Shown: one piece after another, positions 61,660 through 64,000 of the stretch
How positions within the stretch are numbered: position 1 is the first letter of the stretch
Layout: every line of letters starts with the position of its first letter
NCBI GenBank assembly: GCA_043228905.1
Contig: JBHGNT010000016.1
Location: 3,844,001-3,908,000 of the forward strand
Length of the DNA stretch: 64,000 nucleotides
Direction of reading: 5' to 3'
From: Azolla caroliniana
Taxonomy: Eukaryota; Polypodiophyta
Notes under the pieces: model-generated
The model's database searches: none
What the model saw: only the letters and a program-made list of their open reading frames with translations
Told to the model about the DNA's origin: nothing
Made by a program: the position numbers and the translations under genes

Positions 61660-64000
61660 GATCTCATCAAAATCAGCTCCATATTCCTGCTTGTATCCTT
61701 TTGCAACCAATCTTGCTTTGTACTTCGGCGAGGAATCAGAAATGACCTTCATTTTATAAAGGGAAAAGTACCAAGATACCACTAGAAGTTTGTCTATTTA
61801 CCAAAATGCCCCTGAAAGTTCCAAATTTACCAAACTCCCCCTATGTCCAAAAAATTACACTTTATAAAGTAATTATACACTCAAATCTACAAGCCCTATT
61901 TACCAAATATGGAAGAAATGGACCCGAACTAGCCCTATTTACCAAAGATTTGAGTGTATAATTACTTTATAAAGTGTAATTTTTTGGACATAGGGGTAGT
62001 TTGGTAAATTTGAAACTTCCAGGGGCATTCTAGTAAATAGACGAACTTCCAGGGGTATCCTGGTACTTTTCACCTTTTATAAACCCATTTGCATGGAAGT
62101 GTTTTCTGCCCTTTAGGCAACTACACCAAATCCCCCAAGTGTCATTTTTCTCAAGAGATTCCATCTCTGACTACATGGCTTTATACCATTTCTTGTTGTC
62201 CTGTCTGTCCATTGCTTCCCTGAAGCAAGACGGTTCGCCACAATCAGTCACCATGACATAATCAGCCACACTGTTTGCATCAGGAACAAATCTGTCAGGC
62301 TGTCTAGTAACTCTAGACGATCTCCTAACCCAATGCTCATTGTTTGGTAGCTGTTGAGCCTGCAAATTATCATTTTCAATTTGCAGTCCAGGCATTTCAG
62401 CCTGCAAATCAGCATCAACAGCTTGCTGTTCTAGCTGTTCCTGCATATTTGGTGGCTCATCATTATTGGCAAAGGCTGGCTGATCATTTCCAACCTCATT
62501 TTTTGCATTTGCAGGTAAGTTTACAGCAGGTGTTTGCTGCTGTACAGTGGGCACATTTTTCTGTCTAAAAGGTATTTCTTCTCAGAATACAACCCTTTGT
62601 ACTTCCTTGGTCTTTTCGGGTTGTTTATGCATGCGATTTTCCCAGAAGATAACATCACTGCTGCGTACTATTTTTCTTCTCTCGGGATCCCACAATCTAT
62701 ACCCCATTTCACCCTCGTCACTGTATCCTAGGAAAATACATTTGCAGGACTTTGGCTCAAGTTTGTTGCGTTCTTCTTTACGAATGTGCACAAAAGCCTC
62801 ACAGCCAAACGCTCTCAAGTGAGCAATAGGAAGGTGGCTTGCCCGACCACGCTTCTTGGGGTATTCCCCCTCCCAAAGACCTGTTAGGTGACCGATTAAT
62901 CAAGTGAACAGCTGTCATAACAGCCTCTGCCCAAAAACCATGGGGTAACGCAGCATGAGACAGGATAGTACAGACCTTATCTTGAATAGTCTGATTCATA
63001 CGCTCTGCAACTCCATTTTGGGGTGGATTATAAGAGGCAGTGAGTTCCCTCTTTATCCCTTTGCTGTCACAAAATGCTTGAAAAGCCTTGGACACATATT
63101 CCCCACCACTGTTAGAGCGAAGACACTTAAGTGTCTTATCAATTTGATTCTCAACTAATGCCAAAAATGTTCGAAACTTGTCAAGCACTTCATCCTTGCT
63201 ACGAATAGGGTAAACCCATACCTTCCGTGTAGCATCATCGACAAAAGTGACTAAGTATTTCTTTCCCCCTAATGATAGCCCTGGCATCTGACATACATCT
63301 GAATGTACTAACTCAAGCGGGGACGACTTCAGCGAAAGAGACTTTTTATGAGATGTTTGTACATGTTTACCATAAATGCAATGATCACAATGTTCAAAAT
63401 CAGCATAACGAAGACATGGCAAGTAACCCAAACGAGACAATACTTTCATACCAGTTTCACGCATGTCCCAACCGGCCATGCCACAAAGAAACACTAGGCT
63501 GCTCGGTTATGGCAACAACATGATCACTCACACTAGATATATGGAGAGGATACAAAGTATCACTTTTACTACCCTTGGCAATAACTCTAGATCCCTTACA
63601 AATCTTCCATTTACCATCACCAGAGGTGGTGTGAAATCCATCGTCATCTAGCTGTCCTGTGCTAATCAAGCTCTTCTTGAGCTGAGGTACATGCCGTACA
63701 TGCTGAAGTGTGAAAGCAGAACCATGCTGAAACTGTAATTGCACAATGCCAATACCTGCAATTTCACATGCATAGTTGTCCCCAAGATGGACAACACCAT
63801 GTCGACCCCCTGTGTAATCTGAAAACCACTCACAATGAGGGTTGACGTGAAAAGAAGCACCGGAATCGAGTATCCAAGTGTGCATGTCACCATCCATATC
63901 TGCAAGTAAAGCATGTTCTCTATGGCATGATGAAACAAAGAGTACATTTCCACTATCACTATCATGAGTGACTACATTCACCTCTTCAATTTTAGTATTG
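61660..64000 (-). pseudogene. Copia element H, 5' part: protease, integrase, start of RT
   Basis: Continues beyond the right edge. From high to low positions: protease ILDSGASFHVNP (frame 63457-63981), gag-pre-integrase VSLWHGRLGHA, a frameshift near 63480, integrase with HSDVCQMPGLSLGG, an altered RSNSGGEY box (normally RTDNGGEF, so the second catalytic Asp is Asn) and NGVAERMN. A second frameshift lies near 62810, then FGCEAFVHIRKEERNKL and a Gln/Asn-rich linker to about 62171. The RT start (KWVYKMK) is split by a MITE, and SPKYKARLVAKG then runs to FDEI at 61660, where element B begins. The rest of the element is at 50183-51784. Confidence 0.9.
61761..62074. mobile_element. Mutator-type foldback MITE with 9-bp target duplication
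   Basis: A 314-bp element made of two inverted arms of about 128 bp (61761-61888 and 61946-62074) around a 57-bp spacer. The tips are gggaaaagtacc and, on the other strand, ggtgaaaagtacc. It is flanked on both sides by ttttataaa (61752-61760 and 62075-62083), a 9-bp duplication typical of Mutator-like elements. It has no coding capacity. It sits inside the RT start of copia H, and removing it with one flank restores the KWVYKMK block. Confidence 0.92.

Overview
The window looks like nuclear DNA from a vascular plant: it is AT-rich, its genes have many exons with GT-AG introns up to 5.8 kb, and it is dense in simple repeats and retrotransposon remains. The decayed LINEs and large introns would suit a fern or another large-genome seedless plant, but that placement is only an inference; no single sequence settles the species.

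Five protein-coding genes can be supported. In order they are: a clustered-mitochondria (CLU/FRIENDLY) gene on the minus strand, whose 3' end runs off the left edge (18-12403, 20 exons read here, all splice phases consistent); a plastid-type beta-amylase on the minus strand (23948-26440, 4 exons, 576 aa) that has lost key active-site elements; an SR splicing factor of the SCL30A/SCL33 type on the plus strand (32191-36322, 7 coding exons, 245 aa); a short-chain dehydrogenase/reductase on the minus strand (38101-43528, 6 exons, 367 aa); and the 3' exon of a SKIP14-like F-box gene on the minus strand (46724-47347), whose upstream exons are not in the window. They are ordinary housekeeping, metabolic and regulatory plant genes and do not form an operon or pathway.

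The space between and inside genes is transposon debris. A long LINE relic fills most of CLU intron 12, and a related LINE tail lies in an intron of the dehydrogenase gene. LINE, copia and gypsy scraps, a roughly 150-bp minisatellite and tRNA-like SINE heads occupy 13.9-23.9 kb and 26.7-30.1 kb. LINE and copia scraps also occur at 40.0, 44.7 and 49.5 kb.

From 50.2 kb to the right edge there is a four-level nest of mobile elements. An old copia element (called H here, minus strand, 3' LTR at 50183-50406, 5' end beyond the window) carries a Mutator-type foldback MITE (61761-62074, 9-bp target duplication). It is also split by a second copia element (B, 51785-61659, decayed), whose own 3' LTR is split by a third, very young copy of the same family (A, 51951-56857). 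Removing the inserts restores the H reading frame at both break points. The LTRs of A differ at about one base over 254 bp. No new defence or biosynthetic system was found; the most unusual items are this nest, with an unexplained ~70-bp LTR overlap, and the degenerate beta-amylase.
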